A DNA stretch of 24,388 bases from Candidatus Colicola caccequi (lineage in GTDB: Bacteria > Bacteroidota > Bacteroidia > Bacteroidales > Paludibacteraceae). The notes below the pieces were generated by a model. It searched no databases. It saw only the letters and a program-made list of their open reading frames with translations, and was not told the DNA's origin. Of the stretch, positions 14,612 to 23,042 are shown in pieces. Where the stretch lies: NCBI GenBank assembly GCA_018065205.1, contig JAGHTR010000054.1:1-24388 (forward strand), in the 5' to 3' direction. Each line of letters starts with the position of its first letter. Position 1 is the stretch's first letter. The translations under genes and the position numbers were made by a program.

Positions 14612-15427
14612 ATGAAAGACCTCCATCGTATTCTCTTTGTGTCCCAAGAGATTTATCCGTATTTATCGGAAGAGAGTCCTATTCGGATGTTGAATCGTCG
14701 GTTGCCGGAGTTTTTTCAGGCAAACGGGTACGAGACGCGCACTTTTATGCCCAAGTTTGGTGATATTAACGAACGCCGCAATCAACTGCATGAGGTGATT
14801 CGTTTAAGTGGTATGAATCTGATTATAGATGACTCGGACCATCCATTGTTGCTCAAAGTAGCCAGTATTCCTGCGGCTAGGGTGCAGGTGTACTTTGTGG
14901 ATAATGACGATTATTTCCAACATCGTAAAGGCATGCGTGACGAACAGGGAGCGGAATACAAGGACAATGATGAACGTTCTATTTTCTTTGCTCGCGGAGC
15001 ATTAGAGACTGTTCAAAAACTGCGTTGGACTCCGGAAATCGTGCATTGCTCAGGATGGATGTCCGCCTTGGTTCCACTGTATGTCCGTAAGGCATACGCC
15101 GGTTCACCGTTCTTTGAGAAAACTAAGGTGGTCATCAGTTTGGATAATAATGAATATACCACACCGTTTGGCACTAAATTTGCTGACAAGATTATGGTGG
15201 ATGGTATCCTGCAAAATGACCTGCGCACCATACAAGGATTCGCTGTCGGTTATGAGGAACTGATGCGTTTGGCTATTGATTATGCGGATGCGGTTACCAT
15301 ATCCTCACCCGATGTTAATCAACGACTGATTAACTATGCCGAGATGAGTGGTAAAACTATCCTTAGGTATCAAGAGAATGATCCTCAGGCTTATTTGGAT
15401 TTCTATAATAGTTTATTAACGGAGTGA
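14612..15427 (+). CDS. Short glycogen/starch synthase-like protein (GT5 N-terminal domain only)
   Basis: A 271-aa protein matching the N-terminal half of GT5 glycogen synthases (RILFVSQEIYPYL, RTFMPKFGDINERRNQLHE, VHCSGWMSALVPLYVRK). It lacks the C-terminal GT-B half. The position of the ADP-glucose-binding K-x-G-G-L loop reads YLSEESPIRML, so the motif is absent. I recall the same short form beside panC in Bacteroides, so this is a conserved shape and not a recent truncation. It probably is not an active glycogen synthase alone. I chose ATG 14612 because the promoter lies at 14545-14576 and the next in-frame ATG upstream falls within panC. The following DUF4270 gene starts at a GTG overlapping its TGA. 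Confidence 0.85.
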   Translation: MKDLHRILFVSQEIYPYLSEESPIRMLNRRLPEFFQANGYETRTFMPKFGDINERRNQLHEVIRLSGMNLIIDDSDHPLLLKVASIPAARVQVYFVDNDDYFQHRKGMRDEQGAEYKDNDERSIFFARGALETVQKLRWTPEIVHCSGWMSALVPLYVRKAYAGSPFFEKTKVVISLDNNEYTTPFGTKFADKIMVDGILQNDLRTIQGFAVGYEELMRLAIDYADAVTISSPDVNQRLINYAEMSGKTILRYQENDPQAYLDFYNSLLTE

Positions 15428-16851
15428 AACGCGTTTTAGGTATAGTCATATCGTTGTTATTGTTGCTGACCGGTTGCAAGGATGATGTACAGTCCGCCGG
15501 TTCTGCTGCTCTTCAGGAAAACGAAAAAGTGGTGGTTTGTGCAACAACATTTCAGGGTATTCAGTCTAAACTGGATACGATGGCTAATTTACATATTACC
15601 CAAACCCCGGATTCGTTCTTGTTAGGCGAATTTAATACGGAATCATGGGGAACGATCAAGGCAGATGTCTTGATGCAGTTTGCTTGTCCGGAAGGATATA
15701 AATTCCCTGATTCAACCCAAATCGATTCCGTGGTGCTGTTGATTCCTTATTCAACATGGTTCGGCGATGGTCAGTCGCCCTTGCGCGTGAGTGTGTACGA
15801 GATGGATAAAGAAACATTCCTCTATGCACATACCTATACGAGCGACTTGGATCCGAGTGATTATTGCAGTATGGAAGACTCAACGCATATCGTGGTGGAT
15901 GACCGTACGATTATTGCTTCACAAGGCAAGTCTATTCAGTTCCGAATGAAGGATAGTTGGGTGGAGAAATGGAATACGTTGCGTGCTTTCCCTAATCAGA
16001 CGCAGTTCAACGAGTGGTTTAAAGGATTATACATAACAACTACTTTTGGTGCATCCACAGCCGTGTATATTACCGGTCCTACCTTGGCCTTGTACTATCA
16101 TTATTTCTACAAGGATGAGCAGGGAATATGGCAACGGTCCAAGGAACAGGCTAAGTATTTATATGCCAATACCGAGGTGCGTCAAGTGAACCACTATTCC
16201 TTCCAGGGGGTACATGGCGGAGGTAAACAGGCGGTGATAGAGGCATTGTCCCAAGATACAACAACCAATTATATTGTTTCACCGGCATACGTCTATACGG
16301 TTATCTCTATTCCGATGAAGGATTACATAACTCGTATAGAAGAGGATAGTATTCATCATAGCGAGAGCAATAAGAGTGCTTACATGAATAAGGCCGAACT
16401 GATTGTAGAAGTGCTAAATGCCCAAAAGGAGAATACGACCTATGCTAAACCGGCTAAGACGATGATGCTGATTCGCAAAGATTCAGCGGATAATTTCTTC
16501 CTGCGCAACGGCTTGCCCGACGATAGTTATGCCTTATATAGTAATCTGATAACCGTGGTGGATAGTGGCAATGTCTATAAGAATTACTATTTATTCAATC
16601 TGTCCACTATCTTCCAAAGTGAATTGAGCCGCTATAACCGCAATCATGAGTACATCGGTCAAGATACTATTCCAATGGTTCTTATTCCGGTTAACTTAGA
16701 GTTCTCTTCGGTTCAGTCTACTCAGATAGTAACGAAGGTGAAGATTGAACAAACGATTACATCAACGGAGATTCGTAGTGCTAAACACGTAGATAATCCG
16801 ATGGATATAGACGCTATTTTCTCGGGGTTCTATACAGGACCGATTAAGTAA
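15424..16851 (+). CDS. DUF4270-family surface lipoprotein
   Basis: A 475-aa lipoprotein starting with GTG at 15424, which overlaps the upstream TGA. The signal peptide is MKRVLGIVISLLLLL with lipobox L-T-G-C18. The residues after the cysteine, K-D-D, match the Bacteroidota lipoprotein export signal (lysine followed by acidic residues), so it is expected on the cell surface. The mature part is beta-rich throughout (repeated IDSVVLLIPY, TAVYITGPTLALYYHYF, AELIVEVLNAQ strands), as in DUF4270 proteins. Function is unknown. The gene pair with the GT5-like protein appears to be one operon ended by the terminator at 16874-16904. Confidence 0.85.
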   Translation: MKRVLGIVISLLLLLTGCKDDVQSAGSAALQENEKVVVCATTFQGIQSKLDTMANLHITQTPDSFLLGEFNTESWGTIKADVLMQFACPEGYKFPDSTQIDSVVLLIPYSTWFGDGQSPLRVSVYEMDKETFLYAHTYTSDLDPSDYCSMEDSTHIVVDDRTIIASQGKSIQFRMKDSWVEKWNTLRAFPNQTQFNEWFKGLYITTTFGASTAVYITGPTLALYYHYFYKDEQGIWQRSKEQAKYLYANTEVRQVNHYSFQGVHGGGKQAVIEALSQDTTTNYIVSPAYVYTVISIPMKDYITRIEEDSIHHSESNKSAYMNKAELIVEVLNAQKENTTYAKPAKTMMLIRKDSADNFFLRNGLPDDSYALYSNLITVVDSGNVYKNYYLFNLSTIFQSELSRYNRNHEYIGQDTIPMVLIPVNLEFSSVQSTQIVTKVKIEQTITSTEIRSAKHVDNPMDIDAIFSGFYTGPIK

Positions 16852-16873
16852 GACAAGAAAGAGAATACAAAAA

Positions 16874-16904
16874 ACCGCAGTCGTTTGGCTGCGGTCTTTT
16901 TTTT
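16874..16904. terminator. Bidirectional terminator between convergent genes
   Basis: ACCGCAG-TCGTTTGG-CTGCGGT (7-bp stem), with an A run on the left (16868-16874) and a T run on the right (16897-16904). It can end both the DUF4270 operon (+) and the gldJ-gcvH operon (-). Confidence 0.9.
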
Positions 16905-16918
16905 ATGTCTATCTAAGT

Positions 16919-17293
16919 TTATAGAATAGCCTGATAAGCATCAGCATCTAATAACGTGCCGAGTTCGGTCTCATCCTTTACTTGTACTTTTACCATCCAT
17001 CCTTCTCCGTAAGGATCGTTATTGACCAATTCCGGGTGGTCATTAAGTGCTTCGTTCACCTCAATCACTTCTGCAGTAACAGGCATATTGAGGTCGCTGA
17101 CTGTCTTAACGGCTTCTACGGAACCAAAGACTTCACCTTGACCAATCGTCTCGCCTACGGTATCTACGTCAACAAAAACGATTTCGCCCAATTCAGACTG
17201 CGCATAGTCGGTAATTCCAACGTATGCTACATCACCTTCTAAACGAATCCACTCGTGCTCACGAGTATATTTGATGTTTGTTGGGAAATTCAT
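16919..17293 (-). CDS. gcvH: Glycine cleavage system H protein
   Basis: A 124-aa carrier protein of the glycine cleavage complex; its lipoyl-lysine arm shuttles the aminomethyl group between the P, T and L proteins. The lipoyl site is E60-A-V-K63-T-V-S within GSVEAVKTVSDLNMPV. The N-terminal YTREHEWIRLEGDVAYVGITDYAQ and the C-terminal GEGWMVKVQVKD blocks are standard. It starts 16 nt after the gldJ stop and is probably co-transcribed with it, a pairing with no obvious functional logic. No other gcv gene is in the window. It may also serve as a lipoate relay protein, as H proteins do in some bacteria. Confidence 0.97.
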   Translation of the reverse strand: MNFPTNIKYTREHEWIRLEGDVAYVGITDYAQSELGEIVFVDVDTVGETIGQGEVFGSVEAVKTVSDLNMPVTAEVIEVNEALNDHPELVNNDPYGEGWMVKVQVKDETELGTLLDADAYQAIL

Positions 17294-17309
17294 AGTATAA
17301 ATGCTTTAA

Positions 17310-18917
17310 TTATTTACTTGCAATCTGGTTTTTACCGATTCTGGACATAGCGCAACGGAAACCAATCGTGTTGCTGGATTTATCAGCATCCATAAAACGA
17401 CGAGAAGACGGGTTGAGCCAATAGATGCGGTCCTTCCAAGAACCACCTTTATATACGCGAGCGTTCTTGCTCAAACGCGGAGCCAGAATGTCGGTAGGAT
17501 CAATTCTCCAATCCGGTTTGGGATTGATGGTGTCGGTCCAAGTGGTATCCAATGGATAATCCGTGTCAATGCGAGAAGCAATATCGCCATCCTTGAAGTC
17601 ACGCTTGTCATCCTCCGGCTCATAGGTAACCTCAACACGACCCAAAGAGTCGACAAAGAAGTGACCTAATGAATCACGTTTGGGTCTCGAGAAGATATTT
17701 CCGCGGAAGGAGTTGTACTCCGTTACTTCCATTGAACTGGTCTCACGATATACATCCAATACCCATTCGTTCACGTTACCGGCCATGTTATACAATCCAA
17801 AGTCATTGGGCATAAACTCATCTACCGGAGCGGTGATAACGTATGCATCGTTCAGTGCACCGGATGTTCCCATCATGTCGCCACGACCACGAATGAAGTT
17901 GGCTTGCATTTGTCCTACAAGAGCCTTATCCATGTTTCGAGGATGATAACCGGACCATGGGTAGAGTTTGCCTTCAATGGTAAGTCCGTCACCGTCTGCT
18001 ACAGGAGCAAATGCAGCAAATTCCCACTCTGCCTCTGTTGGTAAACGATAACCTACTACTAATACACCATCGTCACGAATCACCTTACGTGAATTGCCAT
18101 AGATATCGGTCTCGGGATGACGTCCCCACTCCGGTGTATAATCGGATACATATAAATACTTGGCAGTATTGAATACGAACTTGTCACGAATCCATTCATA
18201 GGATGGACGATAGAGCGTAATGGTGTTCTCCGGATCATCCGGGTCAATAACATTTATTGTATCCATGGTGTAACCGGGGTTGCTTTGCTCCCATTCGTCA
18301 CGATACGTTTCATCATCCGTGGTTTCTAAATCAGCAAAAGGCGGAAATTCTATGGCGCCTTGACGAATAAGTGCCAACTCATTTACACGGTCGGTACGCC
18401 ATTGGCAGTAGTCCATTGCTTGGTTCCAAGACACACCTACTACGGGGTAGAAACTGTATGCAGGATGACGGAAATAGTACTCTAAATAAGGTTCGTTGTA
18501 AGCCATCTCATCACGCCATACGGTGGTATCGGGTAAGGCATGTTGAATAAGGGAACGGCTTTCATCATTCTGACCAAATACCACTTCCATCCAATGTAAA
18601 TACTCGCGCCAATCCATATTGGTAATCTCGTATTTATCCATGTAGAAGGAACTAACGGTCAAGGTACGTGCAGCATTGTCACGCGGAGCCGTCAAAAATT
18701 CATCACGCTCACCAATGGTAAACGATCCACCTTCAATAGCGATCATACCGGTAGGGATGTCACTAACTTCAATGGATTTAGCCTCAAAATTTGTTGTTTT
18801 TGCGTCGTAATAATTCCAACCTGTGGTGTGAGAAGTCTTAGTGTTTAATTCACGGGAATTACATGCACTTAAGACTACGACTGCGGATAACAATGCAATT
18901 CTAAAAATGTTTTTCAT
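17310..18917 (-). CDS. gldJ: GldJ-like SUMF1/FGE-fold lipoprotein
   Basis: A 535-aa lipoprotein with signal peptide MKNIFRIALLSAVVV and lipobox L-S-A-C19. After a short linker (TTGWNYYDAKTTN, matching the GldJ ATGW block), the SUMF1/formylglycine-generating-enzyme-like fold begins at IPTGMIAIEGGSFTIGERDE. It continues through SFYMDKYEITNMDWREYLHWM, YPVVGVSWNQAMDYCQWRTDRVNE, YRLPTEAEWEFAA and GLYNMAGNVNEWVLDVY, to SSNTIGFRCAMSR. GldJ is needed for gliding and type IX secretion in Flavobacterium; family members are structural and not sulfatase activators. GldK/PorK is the closest alternative, but the N-terminal ATGW-type block and the HPAYxFYPVVGV context favour GldJ. No other gld/spr gene lies in the window. 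Confidence 0.85.
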   Translation of the reverse strand: MKNIFRIALLSAVVVLSACNSRELNTKTSHTTGWNYYDAKTTNFEAKSIEVSDIPTGMIAIEGGSFTIGERDEFLTAPRDNAARTLTVSSFYMDKYEITNMDWREYLHWMEVVFGQNDESRSLIQHALPDTTVWRDEMAYNEPYLEYYFRHPAYSFYPVVGVSWNQAMDYCQWRTDRVNELALIRQGAIEFPPFADLETTDDETYRDEWEQSNPGYTMDTINVIDPDDPENTITLYRPSYEWIRDKFVFNTAKYLYVSDYTPEWGRHPETDIYGNSRKVIRDDGVLVVGYRLPTEAEWEFAAFAPVADGDGLTIEGKLYPWSGYHPRNMDKALVGQMQANFIRGRGDMMGTSGALNDAYVITAPVDEFMPNDFGLYNMAGNVNEWVLDVYRETSSMEVTEYNSFRGNIFSRPKRDSLGHFFVDSLGRVEVTYEPEDDKRDFKDGDIASRIDTDYPLDTTWTDTINPKPDWRIDPTDILAPRLSKNARVYKGGSWKDRIYWLNPSSRRFMDADKSSNTIGFRCAMSRIGKNQIASK

Positions 18918-18953
18918 ATAGCGAAAATTTATATTTTATCATAAATCAGCCCG

Positions 18954-18986
18954 CAAAGATACAACTTTTTTTCCAATTACACAAAT
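18954..18986 (-). promoter_or_regulatory. Promoter of gldJ-gcvH
   Basis: On the minus strand, TTTG (18986-18983), 21 nt, TATCTTTG (18961-18954). Its -33 box is only 4 bp from the -33 box of the divergent folP promoter. Confidence 0.75.
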
Positions 18987-18990
18987 TTTT

Positions 18991-19022
18991 TTGCACATTT
19001 CAAAAAAAAAGTGTAATTTTGC
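18991..19022 (+). promoter_or_regulatory. Promoter of folP-cdaA
   Basis: TTTG at 18991-18994, 20 nt, TAATTTTG at 19015-19022. The predicted start of transcription (about 19026-19030) nearly coincides with the folP ATG at 19030. Confidence 0.85.
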
Positions 19023-19029
19023 AAGACTA

Positions 19030-19815
19030 ATGACACCAACTATTTATATACATTCCCAATTAATGGACTTCAGTGCTCCTAAAATTATGGGAATTATGAA
19101 TGCAACACCCGATAGTTTTGCGGTGCATTGTTCCGTGTCGGATCAGTCCGCATTATTGGCGTATGCCCGGACCTTAATAGATGGTGGTGCAGATATCATT
19201 GACATAGGTGCTTGCTCTACTCGTCCCGGTGCTGCAGCGGTAGATACGGAGGAAGAGTGGAATCGATTGAAAGTGGCATTGGCTACGGTTAAGTCCGCTT
19301 ATCCGCAAATACCCATCTCAATTGATACTTTCCGTGCCGAGATTGTGCGTCGCGCCTACGCGGATTTTGGAATAGACATGGTTAATGATGTTTCAGGATT
19401 GGCAGATGAGGCTATGTTGCCCACCTTGCAACAAATAAGTGTACCATATATACTAACGCACCCGCGCGGGGAGGGAATGCTGTCTTTCTTTAGTTACCAA
19501 TTGGACCGATTGCATCAGGCCGGAGTGGCGGATGTTATTATCGATCCGGGATTGGGATTTGGCAAGACCCTTAGTCAGAATTATACTATCCTGCGCGAAA
19601 TAGATCAACTGCATCTATTGGCGTGCCCAATTATAGTTGGACTGTCTCGTAAATCAATGATATATAATACATTGGGTGTTACGGCACAAGAGGCTTTGAA
19701 TGGAACGACAGCGGCTCATATGGCGGCCCTCAGGGGAGGAGTCCATCTGCTGCGGGTGCACGATGTGCGCGAAGCAAAACAAGCAATACAAATATATACT
19801 ACGATATATGGATAA
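19030..19815 (+). CDS. folP: Dihydropteroate synthase
   Basis: A 261-aa TIM-barrel enzyme that condenses 6-hydroxymethyl-dihydropterin diphosphate with p-aminobenzoate in folate synthesis. Blocks seen: K-I-M-G-I-M-N-A-T-P-D-S-F, ADIIDIGACSTRPGA, ISIDTFRAEI, MVNDVSG, VIIDPGLGFGKT, VGLSRKSMI and GG..LLRVHDV. The usual MHxxG loop reads THPRGEG, a mild variant. I start it at 19030: the preceding in-frame ATG at 18991 lies on the promoter, and the opening MTPTIYIHSQLMDFS aligns with the usual FolP N-terminus. The transcript start should fall at or a few bases before this ATG, so the mRNA may be leaderless. cdaA overlaps its end by 8 bp. Confidence 0.94.
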   Translation: MTPTIYIHSQLMDFSAPKIMGIMNATPDSFAVHCSVSDQSALLAYARTLIDGGADIIDIGACSTRPGAAAVDTEEEWNRLKVALATVKSAYPQIPISIDTFRAEIVRRAYADFGIDMVNDVSGLADEAMLPTLQQISVPYILTHPRGEGMLSFFSYQLDRLHQAGVADVIIDPGLGFGKTLSQNYTILREIDQLHLLACPIIVGLSRKSMIYNTLGVTAQEALNGTTAAHMAALRGGVHLLRVHDVREAKQAIQIYTTIYG

Positions 19816-20428
19816 TAATTACTTGCAAACTATTTTGACAATGATTACTTTCAAGGATATAATCAATATCCTTATCATTGCTTTCATTGTTATTTTTCAA
19901 AACGAGATACGTTTTTTCTTCCGCCGTGTAGGTGCGCACGTCGGGCATCATTGGGTGTGGGGTAAGAAACGTTTGCAGCAAGCCGAACTGAATCGCATTG
20001 TGGAGCAACTGAACGAGGCGATTCTCAATATGAGTAAGTCATATACCGGAGCCTTAATCGTGATTGCGGGTCAACAAGATTTAAGTGAATACACCGACAC
20101 GGGTAAAGAGGTGGATGCTAAAGTGTCGGCACCGCTGATTGAGAATATTTTCTTCAAGAACACCCCATTGCATGATGGTGCGCTATTAATCATGGATGGT
20201 CGCATACAAAGTGCTGCGTGCATATTGCCGGTAAGTGGAAATAAAGACCTGCCTCTGGATTATGGGTTGCGCCACCGCGCAGCATTGGGATTGACAGAAA
20301 AAACAGATGCCACAGCGATTGTGGTGTCGGAAGAAACAGGACGTATTACAATTGCGCAGCGTTCCGCGTTGAGAACTATCGAACCGGAACAGTTGAAGGC
20401 GGTGCTCTCGTTGCTCATTTTCGGCTAA
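19808..20428 (+). CDS. cdaA: Diadenylate cyclase (CdaA/DacA-type) with reduced membrane part
   Basis: A 206-aa protein with a DAC domain that makes cyclic di-AMP from two ATP. The catalytic motifs are intact: D123-G-A (PLHDGALLIMDGRI) and R155-H-R (LRHRAALGLTE). The DAC domain covers about 50-205. Typical CdaA proteins have three N-terminal membrane helices and about 250-275 residues. Here only one hydrophobic segment (residues about 17-30, IINILIIAFIVIF) precedes the FQNEIRFFFRRVG junction that normally follows helix 3. I use the ATG at 19808, which overlaps folP by 8 bp; ATG 19841 would remove 11 residues but keep the single helix. No CdaR-like YbbR gene follows; metG is next, with its own promoter. 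Confidence 0.9.
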   Translation: MDNNYLQTILTMITFKDIINILIIAFIVIFQNEIRFFFRRVGAHVGHHWVWGKKRLQQAELNRIVEQLNEAILNMSKSYTGALIVIAGQQDLSEYTDTGKEVDAKVSAPLIENIFFKNTPLHDGALLIMDGRIQSAACILPVSGNKDLPLDYGLRHRAALGLTEKTDATAIVVSEETGRITIAQRSALRTIEPEQLKAVLSLLIFG

Positions 20429-20445
20429 CGTTTTTTAGAGTAAAA

Positions 20446-20477
20446 TTTGGTCAATTCGGTTTTTTTTATTAACTTTG
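20446..20477 (+). promoter_or_regulatory. Promoter of the metG-tadA-dus operon
   Basis: TTTG at 20446-20449, 20 nt, TAACTTTG at 20470-20477. The leader to ATG 20509 is about 25 nt. Confidence 0.85.
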
Positions 20478-20508
20478 CACACTTTTTGAGAATAAATATA
20501 ACAATTAT

Positions 20509-22584
20509 ATGACATTTAAAAGAACATTAGTTACTTCAGCACTTCCATACGCCAATGGTCCTGTGCATATAGGTCACCTGGCCGGCGTGTATGTTCCTGC
20601 TGACATTTATGTGCGCTATCTGCGCATGAAAGGAGAATCGGTTTTGTTTGTTGGTGGTAGTGATGAGCATGGTGTGCCGGTCACTATCCGCGCCCGTAAG
20701 GAAGGTATTACAACGCAACAAGTAGTGGACCGTTATCATGAGTTAATCAAACGCTCTTTTGCGGAGTTTGGAATATCGTTTGATGTGTATTCGCGTACAA
20801 CCAGTGACATCCATCATAAGTTTGCCAGTGATTATTTCCGTACATTATATGACAATGGCAAGTTCATTGAACAAACTACCGAGCAGTTCTACGATCCGGA
20901 AACAGGACATTTCCTGACCGACCGTAATATACGTGGCGAATGTCCGCATTGTCATGCACAAGGCGCTTATGGCGATCAATGCGAGAAATGTGGATCAACC
21001 CTTTCGCCCGAGGAACTGATTAATCCATATAATGCAGAAACAGGCAATGCGTTGGTCAAAAAACCTACGTCGCATTGGTATCTGCCATTAGACCAATATC
21101 AGTCTTGGCTGGAGAATTGGATATTGGAAAACCATAAAGAATGGCGTCCTAATGTGTATGGACAATGTAAGTCGTGGCTGGATGGCGGACTTAAACCTCG
21201 CGCCGTGACACGTGACTTAGACTGGGGTATTCCCGTACCCGTGGAAGGTGCTGATGGTAAGGTGCTGTATGTGTGGTTTGATGCGCCAATCGGATACATA
21301 AGCAATACAAAAGAACTATGTGACGCACACCCGGAGAAATATGGTCAATGGGAAACATGGTGGAAAGATCCACAAACACGCCTAATCCATTTCATAGGCA
21401 AGGATAATATTGTCTTCCACTGCATTGTATTCCCCAGCATGCTCAAGGCCGAAGGCTCCTATATCCTGCCGGATAACGTGCCAAGCAATGAATTCCTCAA
21501 CTTAGAAGGAGATAAGATATCTACATCTCGCAACTGGGCCGTATGGTTGAATGAGTACTTGGAAGACTTCCCCGGTAAACAGGATGTGTTGCGTTATGTG
21601 CTGACTGCTAATGCTCCGGAAACAAAAGATAATGACTTCACATGGGCTGACTTCCAGGCACGCAACAATAATGAGTTAGTGGCCATCTATGGTAACTTTA
21701 TCAACCGGGCCTTAGTTCTGACTAATAAGTACTTCAATGGTCAAGTTCCAGCTGCCGGAGAACTGACGGATTATGATAAATCTACATTGGATGAGATGCA
21801 ACATTCCATCGCCGAGATGATTCGTCTATTAGACGCATTCCGATTCCGCGATGCGCAAAAAGAGGCAATGAACCTCGCCCGTATTGGCAATAAGTACTTG
21901 GCCGATATGGAGCCTTGGAAGATGGCTAAAACAGATATGACTCGTACCGGAGCCATCCTTAACATGTCATTACAGATTGCTGCCAACTTGGAGATTGCTT
22001 TCCGCGCCTTCTTGCCTTTCTCCAGCGAAAAACTGCGTGGTATGCTCAACCTTCCTGAACTCACTATTGAACATTTAGGTCACTTTAACCTCTTGGAAGA
22101 TGGGCATCAATTAGGTGAAGTCAGCCTGCTATTTGAAAAAATAGAAGATGAAACTATCCAACATCAATTGGACCGTCTGGCTCGCATTAAGGCCGAAAAT
22201 GAACAAAAGGCTAAACAGGAAGAGTTGGCTAATTGGAAACCTGCTGCTATCAAAGAGGCTACATCCATAGATGACTTTGATAAGATGGATATACGTGTAG
22301 CAACCGTGCTGGATTGCCAACCGGTTAAAAAATCCGAACGTCTGCTGCAATTCCGATTGGATGATGGAATGGGGGAACGCACCATCCTAAGTGGCATAGC
22401 CCAAAGTTACCCGGATCCTTCTGTACTAATTGGTAAACAAATACTCTTTATCGCTAATTTCCCTTCACGCAAGATGATGGGAATCGAGAGTCAAGGAATG
22501 ATTCTGAGCGCCGTTGATGCGGATGGCAAATTGGTGGTTACTACCGTCAGTCGCGAAGTTAAAAATGGTTGTCAAGTAGGCTAA
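20509..22584 (+). CDS. metG: Methionyl-tRNA synthetase
   Basis: A 691-aa class I synthetase that charges tRNA-Met. The HIGH motif is H20-I-G-H23 in PYANGPVHIGHLAG. The KMSKS loop reads K336-I-S-T-S340. A zinc-binding insertion has C145, C148, C158 and C161 (CPHCH and CEKCG), as in the E. coli-type enzyme. An anticodon-binding helical domain spans about 400-540. The C-terminal EMAP/Trbp111-like tRNA-binding domain (585-691, DDFDKMDIRVATVL ... GMILSAV) provides dimerisation and tRNA binding. Full length. It is followed 18 nt later by tadA and then dus, so three tRNA-related genes share one operon. Confidence 0.98.
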   Translation: MTFKRTLVTSALPYANGPVHIGHLAGVYVPADIYVRYLRMKGESVLFVGGSDEHGVPVTIRARKEGITTQQVVDRYHELIKRSFAEFGISFDVYSRTTSDIHHKFASDYFRTLYDNGKFIEQTTEQFYDPETGHFLTDRNIRGECPHCHAQGAYGDQCEKCGSTLSPEELINPYNAETGNALVKKPTSHWYLPLDQYQSWLENWILENHKEWRPNVYGQCKSWLDGGLKPRAVTRDLDWGIPVPVEGADGKVLYVWFDAPIGYISNTKELCDAHPEKYGQWETWWKDPQTRLIHFIGKDNIVFHCIVFPSMLKAEGSYILPDNVPSNEFLNLEGDKISTSRNWAVWLNEYLEDFPGKQDVLRYVLTANAPETKDNDFTWADFQARNNNELVAIYGNFINRALVLTNKYFNGQVPAAGELTDYDKSTLDEMQHSIAEMIRLLDAFRFRDAQKEAMNLARIGNKYLADMEPWKMAKTDMTRTGAILNMSLQIAANLEIAFRAFLPFSSEKLRGMLNLPELTIEHLGHFNLLEDGHQLGEVSLLFEKIEDETIQHQLDRLARIKAENEQKAKQEELANWKPAAIKEATSIDDFDKMDIRVATVLDCQPVKKSERLLQFRLDDGMGERTILSGIAQSYPDPSVLIGKQILFIANFPSRKMMGIESQGMILSAVDADGKLVVTTVSREVKNGCQVG

Positions 22585-22602
22585 AGATAACATCCAATAA
22601 CC

Positions 22603-23037
22603 ATGTCCGATGACGAAAAATACATGTCCCTTGCGCTCAATCAAGCACAAAAAGCATTAGATGCCGGAGAAATACCGGTGGGATGTGTCATCGTATCTAT
22701 GGGACAAATAATAGGTCGAGGACATAATTTGACAGAGACCCTGCAGGATGTTACCGCCCATGCCGAAATACAGGCTATTACTGCTGCTGCCCAGACATTA
22801 GGGGGGAAATACCTGACCGATTGCACTCTTTATGTGACGGTTGAGCCATGCGCTATGTGTGCCGGAGCTATCGGATGGGCTCAGGTTAGCCGACTCGTTT
22901 TTGGGGCACCGGATCCTAAACGAGGTTTCACGGTTGTTGCACCTGGTGCTCTTCACCCAAAATGCCTGGTATCATCGGGAATTCTCGCCTCCGAATGCGC
23001 ATCGCTTATGCAATCATTTTTTCAATCTAAACGTTAA
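22603..23037 (+). CDS. tadA: tRNA-specific adenosine deaminase
   Basis: A 144-aa zinc deaminase that converts A34 of tRNA-Arg(ACG) to inosine. The zinc ligands and catalytic Glu are H53-A-E55 and P82-C83-A-M-C86. The N-terminal helix MSLALNQAQKAL and GEIPVGCVIV are typical of TadA. The closely related guanine/cytosine deaminases share the motifs, but length and sequence fit TadA best. It lies between metG and dus with short gaps (18 and 5 nt). Confidence 0.92.
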   Translation: MSDDEKYMSLALNQAQKALDAGEIPVGCVIVSMGQIIGRGHNLTETLQDVTAHAEIQAITAAAQTLGGKYLTDCTLYVTVEPCAMCAGAIGWAQVSRLVFGAPDPKRGFTVVAPGALHPKCLVSSGILASECASLMQSFFQSKR

Positions 23038-23042
23038 CCATC

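Noticed and set aside
18991..19029. Longer N-terminus for FolP from the ATG at 18991-region frame start
   Set aside because: Those codons are the promoter itself; homology begins after 19030.
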